Source: Burkholderia sp. D-99
GTDB lineage: Bacteria > Pseudomonadota > Gammaproteobacteria > Burkholderiales > Burkholderiaceae
Direction of reading: 5' to 3'
Assembly (NCBI RefSeq): GCF_011605345.1
Contig: NZ_JAAOXM010000001.1
Location: forward strand, 868,001-932,000
Length of the DNA stretch: 64,000 bases
Below the pieces are notes generated by a model. That model saw only the letters and a list, made by a program, of their open reading frames with translations, was not told the origin of the DNA and did no database searches. Shown here one piece after another: positions 52,665-60,825 of the stretch (positions are counted from its first letter, which is position 1; every line of letters starts with the position of its first letter). The translations under genes were made by a program, and so were the position numbers.

Positions 52665-54439
52665 ACGGTCACCAGCGGGGCGGGATTTTTCAGGTATTGC
52701 TCGCGGATCGCACGTGCCGACCAGTAGGCCAGCGCCGCGATGATCCCGGTCGGGTTGTAGCCGATGCCCTGCGGCAGCGCCGATGCGCCCATCACGAACA
52801 CGTTGTGCACGTCCCAGCACTGCAGGTAGCGGTTCAGCACGCTCGTCTTCGGATCGGTGCCCATGATCGCGCCGCCGACGAGGTGGGTCGTCTGGTACGC
52901 GCGCGAATCGAAGTGCTTGCCGAACTCGCGCGTCGACACGCCGATCGCCTTCGGCCCCATCGCTTCCGCGATCTTCTTCATCTGCCCGGTCACGTACTGC
53001 GCCATCTTGATGTCGTTGTCCTTCCAGTCGAAGGTCATCCGCAACAGCGGCTGGCCATACGAATCGCGATAGGTCGGATCGAGGTCGAGATACACGTCGC
53101 GGTACGACATGTTCGAGCCGTGCGCGTCCATCGAGATCGTGTGCGCGTAGTAATCCTTGACGGACTTCTTCCACGCCGAGCCCCACTGCGGCGTGCCGGC
53201 CGGCGTCGCGATGCCGCTGATCGGCTTCACGCCGGCCTGGTTCACCCACAGCGGCGAGCCGCCGACGAAGCCGAGCGGGCCGTGGTCGAAGTTGTCCGCG
53301 TTGAAATCGTCCACCGCGACACCGTTGCCGCCCGCGCCGATGAACGGATTCGTATAGGTGTCCTTGTCGAAGAATGCCTTGATCGTCGACAGGTTCTGGT
53401 ACGCGAAATTGCGGCCCACCACGCCTTCGCCCGAGATCGGGTCGTACGGCTTGCCGATGCCCGACAGCAGCAGCAGGTGCACGTTGTGGTACTGGAACGC
53501 GGCCACGATCACGAGATCGGCCGGCTGGTGCACTTCACGCCCGGCCGGGTCGACGTAGGTCACGCCCGTCGCGCGCTTCTTCGTATCGTCGAGGTCGACG
53601 CGCAGTACGTGGCACTTCGAGCGCAGCTCGAAGTTCGGCGCCTGCTTCAGCGCAGGCAGGATGTTCAGGTTCGGCGACGCCTTCGAGTACATGTAGCACG
53701 CATAGCCGCTGCAGTAGCCGCAGAAGTTGCACGGGCCCATCTGCACGCCGTACGGGTTCGTGTACGGGCCCGACGTGTTCGCCGACGGCAGCCGGTACGG
53801 ATGCAGGCCGAGCGACTTCGCCGCATCCGAGAAGCGCTGCGCCGAATACGTATTGAGCTGCGCGGGCAGCGGGAAGTTGTCGCTGCGATTCGCTTCGAAC
53901 ACGTTGCCGTCGCCGACCACCTTGCCGCCGACCTTGTACGCCTGCCCCGACGTGCCGAACACCTTCTCGGCAAAATCGAAATGCGGCTCGAGCTCCTCGT
54001 AGGTCACGCCCGTGTCCTGGATCGTCATCCCTTCGGGGATGAACTTCTTGCCGTAGCGCTCTTCATAGTGGCTGCGCAGGCGCAGCTCTTCCGGCGTGAT
54101 CCGGAAATGCACGCCCGACCAGTGCAGACCCGCGCCGCCCACGCCCTCACCCGGCAGGAACGCGGCGAGCTGCCGGTACGGCAGCGCGGTGTCCTGCAGG
54201 CCGTGGCGGATCGACACGGTCGTCTTCGACAAATCGAGGAACAGCTTCTTGCGGACGTTGTAGGTCAGCTCGTCGATCGTGTTCGGATACGCGCCGTCCG
54301 GATAGGTGTCGCGATACTCGCCGCGCTCGAGCGCGACCACGTTCAAGCCCGCTTCAGTCAGTTCCTTCGCGAGAATCGCGCCGGTCCAGCCGAAGCCGAC
54401 GATCACCGCATCGACATGCGGTTTTTTCTCTGCGGCCAT
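52661..54439 (-). CDS. FAD-dependent GMC oxidoreductase, gluconate 2-dehydrogenase-like large subunit
   Basis: 592 residues. FAD-binding DAVIVGFGWTGAILAKELTEAGLNVVALERGEY near the N-terminus, then GEGVGGAGLHWSGVHFRITPEE, a four-Cys segment GPCNFCGYCSGYACYMYSKASPN characteristic of the family (a 3Fe-4S binding cluster in some members), and the C-terminal GMC segment with TTHLVGGAIMGTDPKTSVLN and GIGYNPTGIIAALAYWSA. Oxidises gluconate, sorbitol or a related polyol in the periplasm. Start overlaps the small subunit stop (TGATG). Exact sugar not decided. Confidence 0.92.
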   Translation of the reverse strand: MAAEKKPHVDAVIVGFGWTGAILAKELTEAGLNVVALERGEYRDTYPDGAYPNTIDELTYNVRKKLFLDLSKTTVSIRHGLQDTALPYRQLAAFLPGEGVGGAGLHWSGVHFRITPEELRLRSHYEERYGKKFIPEGMTIQDTGVTYEELEPHFDFAEKVFGTSGQAYKVGGKVVGDGNVFEANRSDNFPLPAQLNTYSAQRFSDAAKSLGLHPYRLPSANTSGPYTNPYGVQMGPCNFCGYCSGYACYMYSKASPNLNILPALKQAPNFELRSKCHVLRVDLDDTKKRATGVTYVDPAGREVHQPADLVIVAAFQYHNVHLLLLSGIGKPYDPISGEGVVGRNFAYQNLSTIKAFFDKDTYTNPFIGAGGNGVAVDDFNADNFDHGPLGFVGGSPLWVNQAGVKPISGIATPAGTPQWGSAWKKSVKDYYAHTISMDAHGSNMSYRDVYLDLDPTYRDSYGQPLLRMTFDWKDNDIKMAQYVTGQMKKIAEAMGPKAIGVSTREFGKHFDSRAYQTTHLVGGAIMGTDPKTSVLNRYLQCWDVHNVFVMGASALPQGIGYNPTGIIAALAYWSARAIREQYLKNPAPLVTV

Positions 54440-55176
54440 CAGCTGCGCTCCCCGTTGATCGAGACCGGGCCGTACGGATACGGCTTGCCGTTCTGGTTGA
54501 CGAAATCCATGAAGTCCGCGCGCGCGCCCGGAAAACCGATCATCTTCCACGCGGCCATGTCGTGATTGCCGCCATGCACCGGATCGCAGAAGTAGCCTTC
54601 GCGTGCGTTCTGCAGCAACTGGCCGAAGAACACGCCGGGCGGCACGTCGTCGATCTGAGCGCCGCCTTTTTCCAGCGCGCCGAGCACGGTGTCGCGGGTC
54701 GGCGCGTCGAGATCCGCGAACGCCTTGCCGTGGGTCTTCTCGCAATAGCGGTTGACCGCCGCGATACCGAGCCGGTAGATGTCGCGCGGCACCAGTTTCA
54801 GCTGGTAGCCGAGCTCGGGCACGCCCTGCTGGAACGGCCCCTGCATGTACCAGGTCGCGCCGTGCGCATACGGTGTCTCCATCTGGCGGTCGATGAATTC
54901 GGGCACGCCCGATTCGAGCGCGCCGGGGCCTTCGGCGTCGGCCGGAATCAGCCGGTCGACGGCGGCCTGGACGAACGCCCATTCCTTCGCATCGAAGAAG
55001 GTCGGCTTGTACGGAGCGCGTTCGGCGCTGGCCGATGCACCGGGCGCGTTGCCGGTCGTCGCGGAAGGCGACGACGAGCGCAGGTCGCAGCCGGCGACCG
55101 ACGCGATCGGCACGAGCGCGACCGACGTGCGCAGGAAACGGCGGCGCGAGTTGGGTTTGTCAGGTGGCGTGGACAT
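54439..55176 (-). CDS. Gluconate 2-dehydrogenase subunit 3-type (Tat-exported small subunit)
   Basis: 245 residues from the ATG at 55176; upstream in-frame codons fall in the leader. Twin-arginine signal SRRRFLRTSVALVPIASVAGC, then the subunit-3 domain: PTFFDAKEWAFVQAAVDRLIPADAEGPGALESGVPEFIDRQM and the closing YFCDPVHGGNHDMAAWKMIGFPGARADFMDFV. It escorts the cofactor-loaded large subunit across the membrane by the Tat route and stays in the complex. First gene of the operon; Cys26 may also act as a lipobox. Confidence 0.92.
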   Translation of the reverse strand: MSTPPDKPNSRRRFLRTSVALVPIASVAGCDLRSSSPSATTGNAPGASASAERAPYKPTFFDAKEWAFVQAAVDRLIPADAEGPGALESGVPEFIDRQMETPYAHGATWYMQGPFQQGVPELGYQLKLVPRDIYRLGIAAVNRYCEKTHGKAFADLDAPTRDTVLGALEKGGAQIDDVPPGVFFGQLLQNAREGYFCDPVHGGNHDMAAWKMIGFPGARADFMDFVNQNGKPYPYGPVSINGERS

Positions 55177-55779
55177 GGTCGGATGTTGATCGTTGGGGAT
55201 CTCGGGGCCCGGACGCACGCACTCCGCATGCGGTGTGTCCGGCATGGCAGCCTTGCCGCACGCGGCTGGCCGTCCTGTTCTTTCGTCTGTTGCGAACAAC
55301 CTCGATGCAGGCGTCGCCCGTGCAATGCGCGGCAGCGCCTTCATGCGGCCGCGCATCGCGCCGGCTCAGGCTGCGCTGCACGGTTCGGCCTCTTTGTGAG
55401 CCTTATCGTCTGACAAATACCGGCATCTGCCCGCATCTGCCCCTCATCGCTCATGACCCTCATTCAACTTAGACGCCGCGTTTGCCGACGGCAAGCGCGA
55501 TGTGCACGACCCTCTTTCGGGCCCGGCGACAAGTGCCGCGAATTATATATGGAACCGGTTCCATCAAGAGATACGCCAATGCAATTCAATGCATCGAAAA
55601 TCGCAACAATTGAAAAGTCCGGAAGCCGGAATGCACAAGGACCGCGCGATTACCACCCTGCGCAGGTGTCAGGTAGAGGATTGTTGTGTGCCGAGTCTCG
55701 CCGAAGGCTGTCTCTTTCCAGCCACGCGGTGCACCCGGGGGTGCCGGTTTGCATCGCGCTCTGGTAGCCTCCGCGTCTC
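55177..55779. promoter_or_regulatory. 603-bp divergent intergenic region between dehydrogenase operon and kptA
   Basis: This gap contains a LacI-type operator and promoter near 55542-55570 and otherwise nothing recognisable. Open frames on the plus strand at 55453-55767 and 55502-55783 lack coding bias and ribosome-binding sites. The dehydrogenase message would have a leader of about 365 nt if the promoter at 55.54 kb is used. Confidence 0.5.
55542..55567 (-). promoter_or_regulatory. LacI-type 16-bp operator abutting a leftward TATAAT promoter
   Basis: ATGGAACCGGTTCCAT (55549-55564) is a perfect palindrome with the central CG and flanking TGGAACC half-sites typical of LacI/GalR operators. 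Directly downstream on the minus strand is TATAAT (55547-55542) and upstream TTGATG (55567-55562), a possible -35 with a short 14-bp spacer. A repressor bound here would block the leftward promoter serving the FAD dehydrogenase operon. No LacI-family gene is in the window. Confidence 0.65.
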
Positions 55780-56364
55780 ATGAGACCACAGAAAAATGAA
55801 CTGCCGGCGCCCGACGCGACCCGCATCAGCCGAACCCTCAGCTACCTGCTGCGCCACGCGCCGGAAACGATCGGGCTGCAGCTCGACCCGGAAGGCTGGG
55901 CCGACATCGACGAACTGATCGCCGGCCTCGCCCGCCAGGGGCACCCGATCGATCGCACGACGCTCGAAACCGTCTGCGCGACCAACGACAAGCAGCGCTT
56001 CGCCCTCTCCGACGACGGCCGGCGCATCCGTGCGGTACAAGGCCATTCGACGCCCGTGGTGCAGCGCAGCTATCCGGCCGCGCAGCCGCCCGAGCGCCTC
56101 TATCACGGCACCGCAACGCGCTTCCTGGATTCGATTCGGGCGCAAGGGCTGAAACCCGGCGCCCGTCATCACGTGCATCTGTCGCCGGACATCCGGACGG
56201 CGCTGGCCGTCGGCACGCGCTACGGCGTGCCCGTGATTCTCGAGGTCGATGCGCAGCGCATGCATCGGCAAGGCCACACGTTCTTCGTCGCCGAAAACGG
56301 CGTCTGGCTGACGGACACCGTGCCGGCGGAATACCTTACGGAGCTGGACGGGCCAGCGCGCTGA
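55780..56364 (+). CDS. kptA: RNA 2'-phosphotransferase (Tpt1/KptA)
   Basis: 194 residues, full length. N-terminal winged-helix lobe with TLSYLLRHAPETIGL (Arg25-His26), RAVQGHS (84-90), then the ADP-ribosyltransferase-like lobe with LYHGTATRFLDSI (107-118), HHVHLS (130-135) and VILEVDAQRMHRQGHTFFVAENGVWLTDTVP. KptA removes an internal 2'-phosphate from RNA with NAD+, giving ADP-ribose 1"-2" cyclic phosphate. No RNA ligase or splicing gene is nearby, as usual for bacterial KptA, whose natural substrate is unsettled. Convergent with a DUF3995 gene. Confidence 0.94.
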   Translation: MRPQKNELPAPDATRISRTLSYLLRHAPETIGLQLDPEGWADIDELIAGLARQGHPIDRTTLETVCATNDKQRFALSDDGRRIRAVQGHSTPVVQRSYPAAQPPERLYHGTATRFLDSIRAQGLKPGARHHVHLSPDIRTALAVGTRYGVPVILEVDAQRMHRQGHTFFVAENGVWLTDTVPAEYLTELDGPAR

Positions 56365-56373
56365 GACGCGCGT

Positions 56374-56790
56374 TCACCACGGCCAGAACATCGACGCGAT
56401 GGACAGCGCCAGCGCCGCGCAAAGCGGCGAGTAGTACAACGTGTCCATCCGTGCGAAACGCGACCCGCGTATCCGCTTGAAGAAGCCGACGTACCGGAAA
56501 TCGCCGACGGCCCGCACCGCGAAGATCAATGCGAACGCAACGACCGCGAACGAGATCGTGCCGGGATACGGGTTCGGCCCCAGCCAGCCGGCCCGCGCGG
56601 CAACCACGCATGCGCCGCCCAGCAATGCCGCCGCGACGGCAAGCGTGCCGACGGCGGTCGGCCGCAGCAGCGGCTTGCCGTCCTGCTCCGGAATGGCCGC
56701 ACGCTTGCCGCGCCGCCCGCCCAACGCCCAGTAGACGTGAATGAGCGCGATTGCGCAAAGCGTCGGCACGCTGAAATACGCTCCGGTCAT
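56374..56790 (-). CDS. DUF3995 family membrane protein
   Basis: 138 residues from the ATG at 56790. Four membrane helices, with the family markers IHVYWALGG at the end of helix 1 and AVRAVGDFRYVGFFKR ... FARMDTLYYSPLCAAL in the C-terminal half. Function unknown. Its 3' end lies 9 bp from the kptA stop, tail to tail, so there is hardly room for a terminator between them. Confidence 0.88.
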   Translation of the reverse strand: MTGAYFSVPTLCAIALIHVYWALGGRRGKRAAIPEQDGKPLLRPTAVGTLAVAAALLGGACVVAARAGWLGPNPYPGTISFAVVAFALIFAVRAVGDFRYVGFFKRIRGSRFARMDTLYYSPLCAALALSIASMFWPW

Positions 56791-57121
56791 GTCCGTAAGT
56801 GCCCTCGTCTCGTTGTGTCGTTTTCTCGATGTGTTGCCGGCCAAGGTCCGGCACGCGGCCTCGGGCCGCGGCACACGTGACGATACCGAAACCCGGCAAC
56901 ACGTGCATTGCGACGTCCGGTCGCAACCTGCCACAACGCATGCTGCAACGCAGTGCGCGCACAAGCGCGCGCGGGCCGCCCGCTTGACTTCCCTCCGCGC
57001 GCTACTACCCTGTTATTCCAGTACTGCGGTCGATCCGCGCCTGCGCGATCTGCCGCACGTGCATCGTTCGCCGCATTGCGCACCTGCACGACAACGATAA
57101 CGAAGGCCATGGAGGCGACTC
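56791..57121. promoter_or_regulatory. 331-bp divergent region before ald
   Basis: It must hold promoters for the DUF3995 gene and ald. TTGACT followed by TACCCTGTTATTCC (about 56983-57018) may be a rightward promoter for ald. No inverted repeat or small gene stands out. Confidence 0.35.
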
Positions 57122-58237
57122 ATGCTGATCGGTGTGCCGAAGGAGATCAAGAACCACGAATACCGTGTCGGCCTCACGCCGGCCGGCGCGCGCGAACTGA
57201 CGCGGCACGGCCATCGCGTGCTGGTGCAGCGTGGCGCGGGCACGGCGATCGGCCTGCTCGACAACGACTACACGGCCGCGGGCGCATCGCTTTGCGACGG
57301 TGCCGACGAAGTCTTCGCGCGCGCCGACATGATCATCAAGGTCAAGGAGCCGCAGCCGGTGGAATGCGCGATGTTGCGGCGCGGGCAGATTCTCTACACC
57401 TACCTGCATCTCGCGCCCGATCCCGAACAGGCGGCCGCGCTCGTGAAGTCCGGTGCCGTCTGCATCGCCTACGAAACCGTGACGGGCCCGGGCGGCGGCC
57501 TGCCGCTGCTCGCACCGATGAGCGAGGTGGCCGGGCGCATGTCGATCCAGGTCGCGGCGACCCACCTCGAAAGCCCGCGCGGCGGGCGTGGCTTGCTGAT
57601 GGCCGGTGTGCCCGGCGTGCCGGCCGCGCACGTCGTCGTGCTCGGCGCGGGCGTGGTGGGCACCGGCGCGCTGCAGATGGCGGTCGGCCTCGGCGCACGC
57701 GTCACCGTGCTCGACACCAACGTGAACCGGCTGCGCCAGCTCGACCTCGTGTTCGCCAACCGGATCGCGACCGCCTGCTCGAACGCGCACACGATCGACG
57801 AAGCCGTACGCGATGCCGATGTCGTGATCGGTGCCGTGCTCGTGCCGGGCGCATCGGCGCCGCGGCTCGTCACGCGTGACATGATCGCGACGATGCGCAC
57901 GGGGGCGGTCGTCGTCGATGTCGCGATCGACCAGGGCGGATGCTTCGAAACCTCGCATGCGACGACGCACGCGGACCCGACCTTCATCGTCGATGGCGTC
58001 GTGCACTACTGCGTCGCGAACATGCCCGGCGCGGTCGCGCGCACGTCGACCTTCGCGCTGAACAATGCGACGCTTGGAGCTGCGCTCGCGCTCGCCGACA
58101 AGGGCTGGAAGCAGGCAATGACCGACGATCCGCATCTGCGCGCGGGCCTGAACGTGTGCGACGGGCACATCACGTACGAAGCGGTCGCGCTGGCGCTCGG
58201 CCTGCCCTATGTGCCGGCGGCAGGCGTGCTGGCATGA
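57122..58237 (+). CDS. ald: Alanine dehydrogenase
   Basis: 371 residues, the family's standard length. MLIGVPKEIKNHEYRVGLTPAG at the start, substrate Lys75 (IKVKEPQ), catalytic His96 (YTYLHLAPD), NAD-binding VVLGAGVVGTGALQMAVGLGARVTVLDTN at about 170-198, and GGCFETSHATTHADPTF near the C-terminus. It interconverts L-alanine and pyruvate plus ammonia with NAD+, supporting alanine use as carbon and nitrogen source. GGAGGCG precedes the ATG. No Lrp-type regulator is adjacent, unlike in many other genomes. Confidence 0.96.
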   Translation: MLIGVPKEIKNHEYRVGLTPAGARELTRHGHRVLVQRGAGTAIGLLDNDYTAAGASLCDGADEVFARADMIIKVKEPQPVECAMLRRGQILYTYLHLAPDPEQAAALVKSGAVCIAYETVTGPGGGLPLLAPMSEVAGRMSIQVAATHLESPRGGRGLLMAGVPGVPAAHVVVLGAGVVGTGALQMAVGLGARVTVLDTNVNRLRQLDLVFANRIATACSNAHTIDEAVRDADVVIGAVLVPGASAPRLVTRDMIATMRTGAVVVDVAIDQGGCFETSHATTHADPTFIVDGVVHYCVANMPGAVARTSTFALNNATLGAALALADKGWKQAMTDDPHLRAGLNVCDGHITYEAVALALGLPYVPAAGVLA

Positions 58238-58255
58238 CGTGACCGCATTCACGCA

Positions 58256-58281
58256 CGGCCGGCGGCACACGCCGCCGGCCG
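58256..58281. terminator. Bidirectional hairpin between ald and polX
   Basis: A perfect 11-bp stem (58256-58266 with 58271-58281, loop ACAC) lies 18 bp after the ald stop and 3 bp past the convergent polX stop. GC-only and without a T-run, it fits the pattern of two-way stops seen elsewhere in this window. Confidence 0.55.
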
Positions 58282-58284
58282 CGT

Positions 58285-60051
58285 TCACGCGCCCTTCGAT
58301 CCGCTGCGCTTGGTCGTGCCGCTTGCTCCCATCGTGCGTGCGAGCAGCGGCCTCAGTTGCGCAAGCGTGCGCGTATTCAGCACGTCGGGCCGCGTCAGCC
58401 AGCCGCGTCGCGCCTGATCGACGCCGTATGCCAGATTGTCGAGTTCGTCCGTGCTGCACGCATCCGAGCCGATCGCCACCGGCACGCCCGCCTTCGCGGC
58501 CTCGCGGCACCAGATGTCCGGCAGGTCGAGCCGCCGCGGCTGCGCATCGAGTTCGACGAAGCAGCCGCGCGCCGCGGCGTGCGCGATCACGCGCGGCACG
58601 TCGAGTTCGCATGCTTCGCGCTCGCCCAGCATGCGGCCCGTCGGGTGCGCGAGAATCGTGAAATGCGGGTGGTCCATCGCGCGCAGCATGCGAGCTGTCT
58701 GCGCGTCGCGCGACAGCTCGAAACCGTCGCGTACCGCACCGATCACGAGATCGAGCCGGCCGAGCATCGCGTCGGGCACGTCGAGGCTGCCGTCCTCGCG
58801 AATACCGGCCTCTACCCCCTTGAGCAGCACGAAATCGTCGAACGATGCGTTGAGGTGATCGATCTCGTCGAGTTGCCGGTCAAGCCAGTCGAAGCCGGTG
58901 CGGCCGCTGCCGGCATCCGGTGCCCGGTCGGTGATGGCCAGGTACGCGAACCCGCGTGCGCGGGCCGCATCGGCCATCGCGTGCAGGCTGTCGCGGCCGG
59001 CCGATGAGTCGGTATGCGCATGCAGGTCGCCGTGGAGATGCTTGCGCTCGACCAGCGCCGGCAGCGTGCCCGCGCGCGCGGCGTCGATCTCGCCGCGATC
59101 CTCGCGCAATTCCGGCGGGACTTCGTGCAACCCGATCGCAGCGTAGACCGACGCCTCGGTCACGCCGGCGATCCGTTCGTCGCCGCGAAACACGCCATAT
59201 TCGTTGATCTTCAGCCCGCCGGCCTGCGCGATCCTGCGCAACGCGATGTTGTGCGCCTTCGATCCGGTGAAGTAGACGAGCGCCGCACCGAACGCGTCGG
59301 CATCGACGACACGCAAGTCGACCTGCAACCCGCTGGCGAGCACGACGCTCGACTTCGTCTTGCCGTGCGCAAGCACGCGCGCCACCTCGCCGTAGCCGAC
59401 GAACGCTTCGGCGACGGCCACCGGATCGCGTGCGGTGACGAGGATGTCGAGATCGCCGACCGTCTCGCGGCGGCGGCGGAAACTGCCGGCCGGCACGGCC
59501 TTGCCGACACCGGCAATCGCGCGCAGGCGTTCAAGCAGCGGCAGCAACGCGTGTACGGCATCCGGCAGCAGGAAGCGTTGAGGATCGCGTTGCAGCCGGT
59601 CGTCGATCGCTTCGAGCAGATGCGCTTCGGTTTTCGCGCCGAAGCCCGGCAATTCGCGCACGTGCCCATTCTTCGCTTCCGCGCGCAGCTGCTCGAGCGA
59701 ATCGACGTGCAGCGCGTCATGCAGCGCCTTCACGCGTTTCGCGCCGAGCCCCGGCACGTCGAGCAGTTCGACGATCGCGCCCGGCAGCGCGTGGCGCAGC
59801 GTTTGCTGCAGTTCGCAGGTGCCGGTCGCGGCGATCTCGCGCAGCTTCGACGCGAGGTCGGGCCCGATCGACGGAATCTTCCCGAGATCGTCGCCGTTCG
59901 CGATCATCGTCGGGATATCGCGCCCGTAGTCGGCGATCGTGCGCGCGGCGTTGCGGTAGGCACGCACCCTGAATGGATTGGCGCCCTGGATTTCGAGCAT
60001 GTCGGCGATCTCGGCGAACACGGCCGCACACCCGGCATTGTTGATCGACAT
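58285..60051 (-). CDS. polX: PolX family DNA polymerase with PHP exonuclease domain
   Basis: 588 residues. N-terminal HhH 8-kDa-like region (NPFRVRAYRNAARTIADY, IPSIGPDLASKLREIAATG, VPGLGAKRVKALHDAL), PolX palm with catalytic GDLDILVTARDP and a third acid in DLRVVDADAFGA, then a C-terminal PHP domain starting DLHAHTDSSAGRDSLHAMADAARARGFAYLAITDRA. Members fill short gaps in base-excision repair and have 3'-5' exonuclease and AP-endonuclease-type activities from the PHP domain. It is downstream of the DksA/TraR-type gene (149 bp) in the same direction. Confidence 0.94.
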   Translation of the reverse strand: MSINNAGCAAVFAEIADMLEIQGANPFRVRAYRNAARTIADYGRDIPTMIANGDDLGKIPSIGPDLASKLREIAATGTCELQQTLRHALPGAIVELLDVPGLGAKRVKALHDALHVDSLEQLRAEAKNGHVRELPGFGAKTEAHLLEAIDDRLQRDPQRFLLPDAVHALLPLLERLRAIAGVGKAVPAGSFRRRRETVGDLDILVTARDPVAVAEAFVGYGEVARVLAHGKTKSSVVLASGLQVDLRVVDADAFGAALVYFTGSKAHNIALRRIAQAGGLKINEYGVFRGDERIAGVTEASVYAAIGLHEVPPELREDRGEIDAARAGTLPALVERKHLHGDLHAHTDSSAGRDSLHAMADAARARGFAYLAITDRAPDAGSGRTGFDWLDRQLDEIDHLNASFDDFVLLKGVEAGIREDGSLDVPDAMLGRLDLVIGAVRDGFELSRDAQTARMLRAMDHPHFTILAHPTGRMLGEREACELDVPRVIAHAAARGCFVELDAQPRRLDLPDIWCREAAKAGVPVAIGSDACSTDELDNLAYGVDQARRGWLTRPDVLNTRTLAQLRPLLARTMGASGTTKRSGSKGA

Positions 60052-60110
60052 GATCGGCGTGGCTCCCTTCCACGTGGACGGCGCCGCGCGCGTGCGCGAC
60101 GGTGTCTGCC

Positions 60111-60142
60111 CGCCCGGCGCCGCATGCTGACGCCGCCGGGCG
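60111..60142 (-). terminator. Hairpin between dksA-like gene and polX
   Basis: CGCCCGGCG (60111-60119) pairs perfectly with 60134-60142 around a 14-nt loop in the 149-bp gap after the dksA-like stop. No T-run on either strand; it may separate the two transcription units. Confidence 0.35.
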
Positions 60143-60200
60143 CCCGCGTGTCATCGTACGCCGGCCGTGCGTCGCGTGCAGCGCCGTTGCGGCCGCGACG

Positions 60201-60593
60201 TCAGAGGGTGGCGCGCGGCGTCGTGGCGTAGTGCCGCTCGTAGATCGACTGGCAATGCGTGCACCGTTCGGCGGCCGGACGCGCCAGCAGGCGCTCGTAG
60301 CCGACCGAACCGTCACAGTCGATGCATTCGCCGTAGCTGCCGTCGCGCATCCGCTGCTGCGCGCGGCCGACCGCGCGCAGTTCGGTGAGCTTCATGCCGA
60401 TCAACGCATGATCGACGTCGACGAACAGGTCCGCATTCGCCTCGTCGCCCTCGTCCGGCGCCGCGCCGGCGAGGTCTGCATAGGATTCCGACGCGCGCTG
60501 GTCTTCGCTCGTACGGATCTCCGCACGTAACGTCTGCTCGCTCTCGTTCAGCCGCTGTTTCAGCGTCTGCCGTTGTTGTTGGTCGAGCGCCAT
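60201..60593 (-). CDS. DksA/TraR-family zinc-finger protein
   Basis: 130 residues from the ATG at 60593 (MALDQQQRQTLKQRLNESEQ); GGAGA lies upstream. Coiled-coil N-terminal half, then a four-Cys zinc finger C90-x2-C93-x17-C111-x2-C114 (GECIDCDGSVGYERL, ERCTHCQSIYERH). DksA binds the RNA polymerase secondary channel and works with ppGpp. The coiled-coil tip here reads YADLAGAAPDEGDEAN, without the DxxDxA of true DksA, so this is a secondary homologue with uncertain effect. Confidence 0.88.
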   Translation of the reverse strand: MALDQQQRQTLKQRLNESEQTLRAEIRTSEDQRASESYADLAGAAPDEGDEANADLFVDVDHALIGMKLTELRAVGRAQQRMRDGSYGECIDCDGSVGYERLLARPAAERCTHCQSIYERHYATTPRATL

Positions 60594-60825
60594 GGCCGTC
60601 TCTCCTGTTCCGGGTTCCGCGCGGGAAATTGCGGCGCGCGGTGTCGCGCCGGTGCGCGGCGGGCAGGCGTCACCGCCGCCGCCGTGTCCGGATGTGCGCC
60701 CGGATACACGTAGCACCGGACGCATTCGACGCAGGATAAACCCATTGAGCACGCGTGTGTTGACCGGAATCAGCGCTGCACTGCGTCGCAAAAAGCGGGG
60801 ACGGACGCGAAATCGGGGACGGCAA
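60594..60825. other. 232-bp gap between binding-protein gene and dksA-like gene
   Basis: It holds the dksA-like promoter on the minus strand (GGATAAACCCATTGAGC and TTGACC blocks near 60734-60765). Two near-repeats GCGGGGACGGACGCGAA and TCGGGGACGGCAATC occur at 60796-60825 just beyond the binding-protein stop. Nothing else was recognised. Confidence 0.3.

Noticed and set aside
55453..55767. 104-codon frame near kptA
   Set aside because: It crosses the operator-promoter region, lacks a ribosome-binding site and has no coding bias.
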